A DNA stretch of 8,581 nt from Rhodospirillales bacterium (GCA_028282185.1 JANQIJ010000333.1:1-8581); one strand, 5' to 3'. Positions 1 through 6,279 are shown, counted from the first letter of the stretch. Notes: generated by a model not told the origin, from the sequence alone. Numbers and translations are program-made.

Positions 1-2
1 AG

Positions 3-1316
3 ACGCTGGGCACGGCGACCGACCCAGTCCCCCTTAAGGTCCGCAAAACCGCGGAAGGTCCGATCATCGCCAACGCCGGACCGGATCGGGTCCTGACACT
101 TGCCGCATCCTATTTGCGGCCCGGCGACACCACGCCGGAAGCACTTTTGCGACTCAACGCGGCCCGCGACCAGAAACAACTGGACCAGGCGTTGGTCCTC
201 TTCACCGCACCTGTTCAGAACTTGTTTTTCGCCACACGCGGCGGCGCCGGCGGGTTTCGCACCGTCGGCAAAATCCCGATCCGCCACCGCGGCAATGGCC
301 GCTTTCCATTGGTCCGCACGGACGGTCCCGTCGGCCCGGCCGGCCACATTCCCTACGCGGAGATGCCCCGCGCCGACCTAACCCCCCAAACACCGGTCGT
401 TCTGAACGCCAACAACCGGGTGACCGCCAATGACTATCCGCATTTGATCACGACCGACTGGGAACCGCCGTTCCGCGCACGGCGGCTGGCCGGTTTGCTG
501 GCCGACCCGGATACCGACCCGGTTGCCCCTCTGTATGACAACCGCTCGCTGGCGGCGCTGGATTTGATTGCCGCTGTGCGACCGATGATGGCGGGACAAG
601 CGGCCTGGCCCGCAGGCCGGCGGCTGCTCATGGAATGGGATGGCGAGATGACCAAGGGGCAACGCGCGCCACTGGTGTTTTACGAATGGGCGCTGGCCCT
701 GAAACGCAGGATATTCGCCGACGAAATGGGGCCTGCCTTTGCGCGATGGCACGGTCTTCGGGTCCGGGCGGTGGTCCGAGCCCTGGACCAGCGACATTTC
801 CCGGACCGGGCCGGGGCTGGATATCCGGTCTGGTGTGACGACGGAACCACGCCCGCGAAGCTCGAAACCTGCGCCGAGCAAGTCGCCGGCGCATTGCAAG
901 ACGCGCAACGGAAGCTCGCGACAAGGGACGAAGACCTGGGCCGTCCGGCCGTTTGGGCGGACGTGCATGTCGCCCGGTTCGAGCACCCGATATTTTCCCA
1001 TGTGCCGGTGATCCGACGTTTTACGACCCCCTCCGTGGCGACCGATGGCGGCCATCACACCCTCAACCGGGGGGGCATGCATCTGGGGCGTCCGAACGAC
1101 CCCTTCGTCCACCGCCACGGCGCGGGGTTGCGGGCAATCTTCGACATGGCGAATCCCAGGCAGGCCCAGTTCATCATCGCCACGGGCCAATCGGGCAACC
1201 CATTATCCGCCCATTACGACGATCTGCTGGCGGCTTGGGCGGCGGGCCGCACACTAACGCTTGCCGACCGACCGAAGGCTGGTCATGCGCTTAAATTGTT
1301 GCCGTCGCCCCCCTGA
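3..1316 (+). CDS. Penicillin acylase family protein, C-terminal part (5' end outside window)
   Basis: This is the C-terminal 437 residues of a penicillin-amidase (Ntn hydrolase, S45) family protein. Members cleave amide bonds of substrates such as beta-lactams, acyl-homoserine lactones or other N-acyl compounds, usually in the periplasm after self-cleavage into alpha and beta chains. The frame is open from base 3 with no convincing start (a TTG at 114 lies mid-domain), so the gene begins outside the window. Visible family signatures, in order, are the GKIPIRHRGNG segment near base 270; LNANNRV near 400, whose Asn probably corresponds to the oxyanion-hole Asn; WEPPFRARRLAGLL near 460; and, close to the end, DMANPRQAQFIIATGQSGNP followed by SAHYDDLLAAW, the hallmark C-terminus of the beta chain. 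The signal peptide, the alpha chain and the catalytic N-terminal Ser of the beta chain are not in view, so substrate class and activity cannot be judged. It lies 56 bp upstream of the threonine ammonia-lyase on the same strand. Family assignment is firm; specificity is unknown. Confidence 0.9.
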   Translation, partial: TLGTATDPVPLKVRKTAEGPIIANAGPDRVLTLAASYLRPGDTTPEALLRLNAARDQKQLDQALVLFTAPVQNLFFATRGGAGGFRTVGKIPIRHRGNGRFPLVRTDGPVGPAGHIPYAEMPRADLTPQTPVVLNANNRVTANDYPHLITTDWEPPFRARRLAGLLADPDTDPVAPLYDNRSLAALDLIAAVRPMMAGQAAWPAGRRLLMEWDGEMTKGQRAPLVFYEWALALKRRIFADEMGPAFARWHGLRVRAVVRALDQRHFPDRAGAGYPVWCDDGTTPAKLETCAEQVAGALQDAQRKLATRDEDLGRPAVWADVHVARFEHPIFSHVPVIRRFTTPSVATDGGHHTLNRGGMHLGRPNDPFVHRHGAGLRAIFDMANPRQAQFIIATGQSGNPLSAHYDDLLAAWAAGRTLTLADRPKAGHALKLLPSPP

Positions 1317-1372
1317 TCGGGTGTACAACCCGCGCAAATCGCGTTCATGACCATGCGCCAGGACGGACCCCC
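1317..1372 (+). other. Short intergenic spacer with two weak hairpins and a 9-codon open frame
   Basis: This spacer separates the acylase from the threonine ammonia-lyase. It holds two small perfect inverted repeats: CGGGT-GTACA-ACCCG at 1318-1332, directly after the acylase stop, and CGCG-CAAAT-CGCG at 1331-1343. Neither is followed by a T-run, so a Rho-independent terminator is not supported. A 9-codon frame (MTMRQDGPP) runs from ATG 1347 to a TGA at 1374-1376 that overlaps the next gene's ATG. A weak AGGA at 1360-1363 is the only ribosome-binding-like sequence before 1373. The genes may be co-transcribed. Confidence 0.3.
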
Positions 1373-2602
1373 ATGACCGTTACTTTTCAACAGATCGAAC
1401 AGGCACACCGGCTGCTCGCCGACGTGGTCCAGCGAACGCCGGCTACCCGGGCACCGGCGCTTTCGGCAGCAACCGGCGCCGAAGTCTTCTTGAAGCTTGA
1501 GAATCTGCAGGTCACCGGCGCTTTCAAGGCGCGCGGCGCCTACGTCAAACTGAACAGCCTCGCCCCCGATGCACGGGCGCGGGGCGTGGTCGCGGCCTCG
1601 GCCGGCAATCATGCCCAAGGACTGGCCCATCACGCCGGTCGCATGGGCATCGACGCCGCCATCTTCATGCCTGAAGGCACGCCTTTCACCAAGGTCCGAC
1701 GAACCGAGGCGCTCGGCGCGACCACGATATTGGCGGGCGCCGACTTTCAAGCGGCCCGAGAGGCCGCCCTCGACCACGCGGCAACCGAAGGCAAGACATT
1801 CATCCCGCCGTTCGACGACCCGGCGATCATTGCCGGCCAAGGCACGGTGGCGTCGGAGTTTCTCATCGACGTTCCCGACCTGGACGTCCTGATCGCACCT
1901 GTCGGCGGCGGCGGCTTGATGGCCGGCTGTTGTATTGCCGCGCGTCATCTGTCGCCGGCGATCGAACTGATTGCCGCGCAGACGCATCAGTATCCTTCGA
2001 TCCAAGGTGCCGGTCACGGGACCACCGATGCGGCATCAAATGCGCCGCGGGGCATCACCATCGCCGACGGCATTGCCGTCACGCAGGCCGGCGAAATCAC
2101 CGGGCCGATCATGGCCGCGCATCTGAGCGACACGATTCTCCTGGAGGAACAAGACATTGAATCCGCCGTGCGGGAACTGGTCGAGGGTCAATGCCTGGTC
2201 GCCGAAGGGGCCGGCGCGGCGGGCGTGGCGGCATTGTTGCACGACGCTCAGCGGTTCGCAGGCCGGCGCGTGGGCATCGTCGTTTCCGGCGGCAACATCG
2301 ATTCTCGATTGTTGGCGTCGGTCCTGATGCGCGGCCTGGTTCGCGACGGCCGTTTGGTCCGACTGCGGATTGAAATCAGCGACCTACCCGGCGTTCTGTC
2401 GCAAGTCACCGGCTTGATCGGCGCCGAGGGCGGGAACATTGTCGACGTCCATCATCAACGTTTGTTTTTCGACGTGCCGATCCGACGGACCGATCTGGAC
2501 GTCACCATCGAGACCGTTGATCGGGCGCATGTCCGACGACTGATCGACCTGTTGAAATCACATGGCTTCGAGGCCCGGGAACTTGCCAATACGTCGCTGT
2601 GA
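1373..2602 (+). CDS. ilvA: Threonine ammonia-lyase (threonine dehydratase) with C-terminal ACT domain
   Basis: The protein is a PLP-dependent fold-type II enzyme of 409 residues that deaminates L-threonine to 2-oxobutyrate, the first committed step toward isoleucine (or threonine catabolism). The PLP lysine is K52 in TGAFKARGA. The substrate-carboxylate loop is SAGNHAQG (77-84), the phosphate-binding glycine loop is PVGGGGLMAG (176-185), and the cofactor-ring motif VVSGGNID lies at 303-310. Residues of about 327-405 form a single ACT-like regulatory domain starting LRIEISDLPGVLSQVTGL. One ACT domain and about 400 residues fit the medium-length form (often named ilvA or tdcB) rather than the roughly 510-residue E. 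coli IlvA with two ACT-like units. The Ser often found just before FK in this motif is Ala50 here; as I recall, this also occurs in relatives. The start at 1373 gives the normal family N-terminus. It sits 56 bp after the acylase and converges on the methyltransferase. Serine or 3-hydroxyaspartate activity cannot be excluded from sequence alone. Confidence 0.93.
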   Translation: MTVTFQQIEQAHRLLADVVQRTPATRAPALSAATGAEVFLKLENLQVTGAFKARGAYVKLNSLAPDARARGVVAASAGNHAQGLAHHAGRMGIDAAIFMPEGTPFTKVRRTEALGATTILAGADFQAAREAALDHAATEGKTFIPPFDDPAIIAGQGTVASEFLIDVPDLDVLIAPVGGGGLMAGCCIAARHLSPAIELIAAQTHQYPSIQGAGHGTTDAASNAPRGITIADGIAVTQAGEITGPIMAAHLSDTILLEEQDIESAVRELVEGQCLVAEGAGAAGVAALLHDAQRFAGRRVGIVVSGGNIDSRLLASVLMRGLVRDGRLVRLRIEISDLPGVLSQVTGLIGAEGGNIVDVHHQRLFFDVPIRRTDLDVTIETVDRAHVRRLIDLLKSHGFEARELANTSL

Positions 2603-2603
2603 G

Positions 2604-2629
2604 CCGCTGGCCGGCCCTGGTCGCAGCGG
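2604..2629. terminator. Possible hairpin in the convergent gap
   Basis: The 33-bp gap between the stop codons of ilvA (plus) and the methyltransferase (minus) contains the inverted repeat CCGCTG (2604-2609) and CAGCGG (2624-2629), with a 14-nt loop that itself includes the palindrome GGCCGGCC. A shared terminator would be expected here, but there is no T-tract on either strand, so a classical Rho-independent terminator is not supported. The repeat could equally be chance in GC-rich DNA. Confidence 0.25.
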
Positions 2630-2635
2630 ACACGG

Positions 2636-3373
2636 TCAAGCCCCCGGCATGCGCCATATCAACAGCCGCGTCCGCCGACCGTCCTCAAGCTCCAGGATCT
2701 CGTCGGGCCGCTCGTCCGGCACCTCGAAGCTGTTGGAAACGAACAGGCTGCCGGCGGACATTTCGCGCCGGGCCTTGGCAAACAGCGGTTCCATGGGGAC
2801 CGGCGACAGAAAGCAATAGACGACATCGAACTCCGACAGATCCGCCCGCCAAATTGACAGGAAACGCAGATCGACGTTGACCGCCGGAAAAAGCGCGAAC
2901 CGTAGACGCGCGAACAGATAGACCAATGGCGCCGTCTCGACGCCGACGAACCGGCAATCGGGGCGGGCCCTCGCCAGATGGGCCAAGGTGCCGCCCAAAC
3001 CGCTGCCCAGATCGATCAGGCGCGCGCCCGATCGCTTCGGCAACAGGGTTTCAAGCGCCCGCCAGGTGGTGGGGTTGGACAAATACAACGGCACACCTTG
3101 CCCGACCGCGTTCCAATAGGTTCCCAACAACCCCAGGAAAGCCAGACCGTAGACCCAATTCGGCAAGTCAGCCCGCAACAGGGCGAAGACCAGAATGGGC
3201 GCCAGCGCCTGCACCGGCAGCCACCAGCGGCGCAGGCCCAAAACACCGCTGGCGATGCCGGCGACCGCGCCCCAGAACAAGGCCAATGACCAAGGGAGCA
3301 GAGGCTCTCCGCCGTCAGAAAGCGCGCTCGCGACGACGAAGGTGGTAATGCCGCCCGCCAGCTGCGCGGCCAC
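2636..3373 (-). CDS. Membrane-anchored class I SAM-dependent methyltransferase, FAM173-like layout
   Basis: With the GTG start at 3373 the product is 245 residues. The N-terminal ~90 residues are hydrophobic and look like three or four membrane helices (about 1-17, 27-47, 50-67 and 73-89). The loop PLYLSNPTTW (95-104) leads into a Rossmann methyltransferase core: motif I RLIDLGSGLGG (118-128, SAM binding), an acidic motif II end at FVGVETAP (142-149), FDVVYCFLSPVPMEPLFAKA (182-201) and GSLFVSNSFEVPD (208-220). The order of helices, DLGSGLGG, an acidic residue after strand 2, then xxPxPM..L..K and F.VP resembles the FAM173/ATPSCKMT lysine methyltransferases, so a small membrane protein substrate is conceivable; this is inference. 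The frame is open well upstream inside the flavin-reductase gene. Alternative starts are a non-canonical ATT at 3415 with a good ribosome site, or TTG at 3502. It lies directly downstream of the flavin reductase, so co-transcription is likely. The gene call is solid; start and substrate are uncertain. Confidence 0.82.
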   Translation of the reverse strand: MAAQLAGGITTFVVASALSDGGEPLLPWSLALFWGAVAGIASGVLGLRRWWLPVQALAPILVFALLRADLPNWVYGLAFLGLLGTYWNAVGQGVPLYLSNPTTWRALETLLPKRSGARLIDLGSGLGGTLAHLARARPDCRFVGVETAPLVYLFARLRFALFPAVNVDLRFLSIWRADLSEFDVVYCFLSPVPMEPLFAKARREMSAGSLFVSNSFEVPDERPDEILELEDGRRTRLLIWRMPGA

Positions 3374-3410
3374 CGCCGGCAGGATCGGGATGGCCGTGGG
3401 AATCGGCGAA

Positions 3411-3893
3411 TTAATGCCGGTCTCCCAGACGATGGTAGCTGCTATGAAAATAAACCAACGGCCGTTTGTCGCGGTCGACGCGCAGGTCGACGACCCGACC
3501 AACGACGATGCGATGATCGCCGCCGTCATGAACCGCATGGAGGCGGCAGTCGAGCACCGCCGCGACTCCGGCGAGACACGGTACGCCGGAAGCCCCGACG
3601 TCATGTGCGTGACCGTGCATGTCGTAGGTCTGCGGCCCAGCGAAATCATTGGACAGCGACGATTGGTTTTCCGCCAGAACATTGATCGCGAAGGCTGCGT
3701 CCGGGTCCGCGAACTGTTCGATGGCGCCCGTGCCGTTGTCCAAGCAAACCAAGACCAACGGCGGTTCCAGCGAGACCGAACAGAACGAACTGACGGTGAT
3801 GCCAATGGGGCCGGCGCCATTGCCCGGCGCGGTGACCACGGTCACGCCCGAGGCAAAGCAAGCCAGGGCGCTTTTAAACGAAGCCGAATCCAT
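3411..3893 (-). CDS. Flavin reductase domain protein (HpaC/NAD(P)H:flavin oxidoreductase type)
   Basis: The product of 160 residues matches the flavin_reductase-like (PF01613-type) FMN-binding split-barrel family, whose members bind FMN or FAD and often use NAD(P)H to supply reduced flavin to a partner monooxygenase. Seen in order: FASGVTVVT (13-21), GITVSSFCSVSLEPPL (31-46), the flavin-binding core; FAINVLAENQ (68-77); GVPCLAGVAAVLDC (103-116); the GDH motif with following IVVGRVVDL (125-137); and the terminal PLVYFHSSYHRL (145-156). The length is normal for stand-alone reductases. ATG 3893 was chosen because homologues begin a few residues before the FASGVTVVT segment; the open frame further upstream has no family similarity. 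A possible AAGGA lies 14 nt before the start, which is rather far. No oxygenase partner gene is in the window, so the electron acceptor is unknown. The stop codon adjoins the methyltransferase reading frame. Confidence 0.9.
   Translation of the reverse strand: MDSASFKSALACFASGVTVVTAPGNGAGPIGITVSSFCSVSLEPPLVLVCLDNGTGAIEQFADPDAAFAINVLAENQSSLSNDFAGPQTYDMHGHAHDVGASGVPCLAGVAAVLDCRLHAVHDGGDHRIVVGRVVDLRVDRDKRPLVYFHSSYHRLGDRH
3422..3426 (-). promoter_or_regulatory. Shine-Dalgarno-like GGGAG ahead of an ATT codon at 3415
   Basis: On the minus strand GGGAG (3426 down to 3422) stands 6 nt before ATT (3415-3413), which is in frame with the methyltransferase and shares its last T-A boundary with the flavin-reductase stop (ATTAA). 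No comparable site precedes the GTG at 3373. It could therefore set the real start, adding 14 residues, but ATT initiation is rare and the match may be chance. Confidence 0.3.
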
Positions 3894-3931
3894 GGAATTT
3901 TCGGGGATCCTTTTGTTGGCGCGGCGTGCAA

Positions 3932-3947
3932 CCACCCAGATCGGTGG
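3932..3947. repeat. Dyad CCACC-N6-GGTGG upstream of flavin reductase
   Basis: A perfect 5-bp inverted repeat with a 6-bp centre, 39 bp upstream of the flavin-reductase ATG. Size and position suit a repressor operator, but the arms are short and it could be chance. Confidence 0.25.
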
Positions 3948-4039
3948 GACTACATGCCATGAATACGTCGCCCGCAGACCCCATGACAAGCCCCGACGCG
4001 CGCGGGCTCGGCGAACACCGAAATCCCGAGCTTCCCCGT

Positions 4040-4060
4040 CTTGGCCGCGATCCGGCCAAG
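4040..4060. repeat. Perfect 8-bp inverted repeat, hairpin or operator
   Basis: CTTGGCCG (4040-4047) and CGGCCAAG (4053-4060) are exact reverse complements around the loop CGATC. This is the strongest dyad in the intergenic region. No T-run follows on either strand, so it is not a typical terminator; an operator or a transcribed leader hairpin is more likely. Confidence 0.4.
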
Positions 4061-4131
4061 CGCGAAGGTTCAACGGCAAGTTCGACGGGCTCGTGTCTCG
4101 ACCGCTCTGGTGTCTAGGCTGCGAGAAATGC

Positions 4132-4160
4132 TTGTCATTTGGGGCGCAACGGCGATAGCT
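4132..4160 (+). promoter_or_regulatory. Candidate motA promoter
   Basis: TTGTCA at 4132-4137 matches five of six bases of the vegetative -35 consensus, followed after 16-17 bp by a weak -10 (GATAGC or ATAGCT, 4154-4160). The block GGCGATAG (4151-4158) also resembles the FliA (sigma-28) -10 element GCCGATAA at six of eight positions, although the matching -35 is poor. This would place the start of transcription about 60 nt before motA. Which sigma factor is used cannot be decided from sequence. Confidence 0.3.
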
Positions 4161-4224
4161 TCTCGACTGACCCAGCGGAACATTTTCCGTTCCAGCGCCG
4201 GGTCTGCCCATTGGAGAACGCTGA

Positions 4225-5082
4225 ATGCTCTATATCGTCGGCTCCCTGATCGTGATCGTTTGCGTATTCGGCGCCTATGGTGTCGTCGGGAGCTATGCGG
4301 TTCTTTGGCAACCAGTTGAATTCGTTATCATCTTCGGGGGCGCCATTGGCGCTTTCATTTCAGGCAACCCAAAGTCAGTGATCAAAGGGGTCGGAAGCTC
4401 TTTCGGAACCTTGATTAAGGGGCCGACCTACACCCGCGAACATTACGAAGAACTCCTGGGCGCCCTCTACACGGTTTTCCGGTTGGCCAAGACCAAGGGC
4501 GATCTTGCCCTGGAGTCCCATGTGGAAAAACCGGAAGAAAGCACGCTTTTCAGCAATTTCCCCATGTTTCACGCCGATCACCACGCCGTCGAGTTCCTCT
4601 GCGATTATTTGAGGTTGCTGACCCTGGGAGCAAGCAATCCTCATGAGGTCGAAGCTGTCATGGACGCGGAACTGGAAAAGCATCACCACGAGGTGCATTT
4701 GGTGTCCGACGCCTGGCAGAGCATGGCCGACGCCACGCCGGCGCTCGGCATCGTCGCGGCGATTCTCGGTGTGATCGTCACCATGGGCTCGATCAGCGAG
4801 CCGCCCGAAGTGCTGGGCAACCTCATCGCCGCCGCCTTGGTCGGCTCGTTCAGCGGCATTTTCATCGCCTACGGTTTCATGGCCCCCGTGGCGGTGTCGC
4901 TGCGCAATACCTATGAATCCGATGGCGCCTACCTGAACTGCATCAAGGTCGCCCTGATTGGCCATATGCAGGGCTATGCGCCGCAGGTTTCCGTGGAATT
5001 CGCCCGCAAAACCCTGGGCCATGGTGTCCGGCCCAGTTTCGCCGAAGTGGAAGAAATGGTCGGCAATCTGCCCGCGGCCTGA
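4225..5082 (+). CDS. motA: Flagellar motor stator protein MotA
   Basis: MotA (285 residues) forms, with MotB, the inner-membrane proton channel that drives flagellar rotation by acting on FliG. Helices are visible at about 1-20 and 30-46, followed by a large cytoplasmic loop and helices at about 170-190 and 198-225. Comparing with E. coli MotA from memory at a steady offset of one, the key prolines P172 (TPALGIVAA) and P221 (AYGFMAPVA) match P173 and P222, and the FliG-facing charges are K89 (for R90, conservative) and E97 (for E98, in ALESHVEKPEES). The C-terminus GYAPQVSVEFARKTL and RPSFAEVEE is typical of the E. coli/alphaproteobacterial subtype. A good GGAGA ribosome site lies 7 nt before ATG 4225. 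motB follows after about 47 bp on the same strand, forming an operon. All expected functional residues are present, so it is probably active. Confidence 0.96.
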   Translation: MLYIVGSLIVIVCVFGAYGVVGSYAVLWQPVEFVIIFGGAIGAFISGNPKSVIKGVGSSFGTLIKGPTYTREHYEELLGALYTVFRLAKTKGDLALESHVEKPEESTLFSNFPMFHADHHAVEFLCDYLRLLTLGASNPHEVEAVMDAELEKHHHEVHLVSDAWQSMADATPALGIVAAILGVIVTMGSISEPPEVLGNLIAAALVGSFSGIFIAYGFMAPVAVSLRNTYESDGAYLNCIKVALIGHMQGYAPQVSVEFARKTLGHGVRPSFAEVEEMVGNLPAA

Positions 5083-5118
5083 CGATGGTGCCTTGTGCCG
5101 ACCCCGGAGCTCGATTTT

Positions 5119-5124
5119 AGGAAG
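5119..5124 (+). promoter_or_regulatory. motB ribosome-binding site AGGAAG
   Basis: AGGAAG lies 5 nt before ATG 5130 but only 2 nt before ATG 5127. This favours the second of the two tandem ATG codons as the motB start. Confidence 0.5.
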
Positions 5125-5129
5125 AGATG

Positions 5130-6230
5130 ATGGCGGAAGAAGCCGGTCAACAACCGATCATCATCAAGAAGATCAACAAAGGCGGGCACGGCCATCACGG
5201 CGGCGCCTGGAAGATCGCTTACGCGGACTTCGTAACCGCCATGATGGCGTTCTTCCTGCTTTTGTGGCTGTTGAATTCGGTGACCCAGGAATCCCTCGAA
5301 GGCATCTCCAATTATTTTGCCCCGGTCTCCGTCTCGCAGTCGACCAGCGGCGCCGGAGACATCCTGGGCGGCAAGACGATCACCGAGGAAGGGGCCGCCG
5401 TTTCGGCGACCGCGCAAGACAGCGTGACCATGGATTTGCCGCCGCCCAAAGCCGGCACCGGCGGTGATTTGTCCGAAGGTGAAGGGTCCAAAGACCCCAC
5501 GGAAGAAGACATTGAGGCCCAAGCCGCCAAGAAGGAAGAAGAAAGCTTTGAGGAAGCCAAGGAAGAGCTGGAACAGGCATTTGAGAACGTTCCGCAAATG
5601 CGTCAGCTGAAGGAAAGCCTATTGGTCGACAACACACCCGACGGCCTGCGTATTCAGCTGCTCGATCGTGACGGCCTTGCCATGTTCCCCTCGGGCGGCG
5701 CGAACATGTTCCAACACACCAAACGGCTCTTGGAATTGGTCACCGAGGTGATCCTCTCCATGCCGCAGGACATCTCAATATCCGGGCATACGGACGCGAC
5801 GCCTTTTGCCGGCAGGGATTACGGTAACTGGGAACTTTCGGCCGATCGGGCCAATTCCGCCCGCCGGGCATTGGAGGAATTCGGCGTGCCCGAAGACCGG
5901 GTGAGCCAAGTCGTCGGCAAGGCGGCGACGGAGCCGCTGATCAAGGATAACCCGGCCCATCCCAGCAACCGCCGGCTGAGCATCGTCCTGCTCCGCGGTA
6001 CCGGCCAAGAGGCCGAACTGCAACGCCTTAAACAGGCACAGGAGCGCGAGCGGGAAACCGAGGCCCTTCCCGGGTTGAACGAGATTCGCCGCCAGCAGGA
6101 ACAAGGCGCCCCCGCCCCGCCCCTGTCGCAACCGGGTAACCGCGCGCAAGACGGAGCCGTGCCCGCGCCGGCGCAACCCGTCCTACCCGGGATCAACCTT
6201 GAAATTCGACAGGACCTTAGGCCACAGTAA
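5130..6230 (+). CDS. motB: Flagellar motor stator protein MotB
   Basis: MotB (366 residues from ATG 5130; 367 from the tandem ATG 5127) anchors the stator to peptidoglycan and carries the proton-binding aspartate. Seen: a cytoplasmic Gly/His-rich tail ending GGAWKIAYADF, one membrane helix (about 30-50) with D33 equivalent to E. coli D32, a plug-like segment just after it (about 51-64), a long acidic linker rich in Glu/Lys (about 113-150), and a periplasmic OmpA-like domain (about 172-290) with SISGHTDATPF (216-226), NWELSADRANSARRAL (233-248) and the NRRLSIVLLR end (280-289). After this come about 75 extra residues: a charged, probably helical part (293-326) and a Pro/Gln/Ala-rich end. This makes it longer than E. 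coli MotB (308). The start was chosen on ribosome-site spacing and the MAEE-type N-terminus seen in relatives. It forms an operon with motA. Confidence 0.95.
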   Translation: MAEEAGQQPIIIKKINKGGHGHHGGAWKIAYADFVTAMMAFFLLLWLLNSVTQESLEGISNYFAPVSVSQSTSGAGDILGGKTITEEGAAVSATAQDSVTMDLPPPKAGTGGDLSEGEGSKDPTEEDIEAQAAKKEEESFEEAKEELEQAFENVPQMRQLKESLLVDNTPDGLRIQLLDRDGLAMFPSGGANMFQHTKRLLELVTEVILSMPQDISISGHTDATPFAGRDYGNWELSADRANSARRALEEFGVPEDRVSQVVGKAATEPLIKDNPAHPSNRRLSIVLLRGTGQEAELQRLKQAQERERETEALPGLNEIRRQQEQGAPAPPLSQPGNRAQDGAVPAPAQPVLPGINLEIRQDLRPQ

Positions 6231-6279
6231 TGATCGGGTGTCCGTCGGGTGCCCCGGGTCATTAACGGGCAGGCAGGTC

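Larger units (their letters stand above)
3894..4224. promoter_or_regulatory. Divergent intergenic region between flavin reductase and motA
   Basis: These 331 bp separate two genes pointing away from each other, so they should hold both promoters. I found no credible coding frame and no RNA gene. Visible elements are CCACC-N6-GGTGG (3932-3947), a perfect 8-bp stem hairpin (4040-4060), an interrupted inverted repeat (4122-4165) around a promoter-like element, and a small CGGAA/TTCCG hairpin (4176-4189). The motA ribosome site GGAGA is at 4213-4217, 7 nt before its ATG. No clear sigma-54 pair (GG-N10-GC) was found in the parts I checked. Confidence 0.6.

Noticed and set aside
378..1190. Long open frame antisense to the acylase gene (about 270 codons)
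   Set aside because: It mirrors a clearly recognisable acylase on the plus strand, has no family-like motifs and is the usual by-product of high GC.
1283..2017. Open frame antisense to the threonine ammonia-lyase (about 244 codons)
   Set aside because: It lies opposite conserved catalytic motifs of ilvA; the composition is Arg/Gly-rich with no domain signal.
3374..3820. Upstream extension of the methyltransferase frame as a single 394-residue protein
   Set aside because: The added part lies inside the flavin-reductase gene in another frame, is Arg/Ser-rich and looks like noise; the coherent protein begins near 3415-3373.
3195..3962. Plus-strand open frame opposite the methyltransferase and flavin reductase (about 255 codons)
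   Set aside because: Both minus-strand products show real domain motifs; this frame shows none and is a shadow.
3894..4211. Upstream extension of the flavin reductase to a 266-residue protein
   Set aside because: The extra 106 residues show no homology-like features, and the family N-terminus fits ATG 3893.
4375..5597. Antisense open frames opposite motA and motB (about 215 and 207 codons)
   Set aside because: They are opposite strongly conserved motor genes and have low-complexity composition.
6230..6265. Eleven-codon frame beginning in the TAATG overlap at the motB stop
   Set aside because: There is no ribosome site and no sign of function; it is easily explained by chance and not needed for bpt, which starts at 6280 in another frame.
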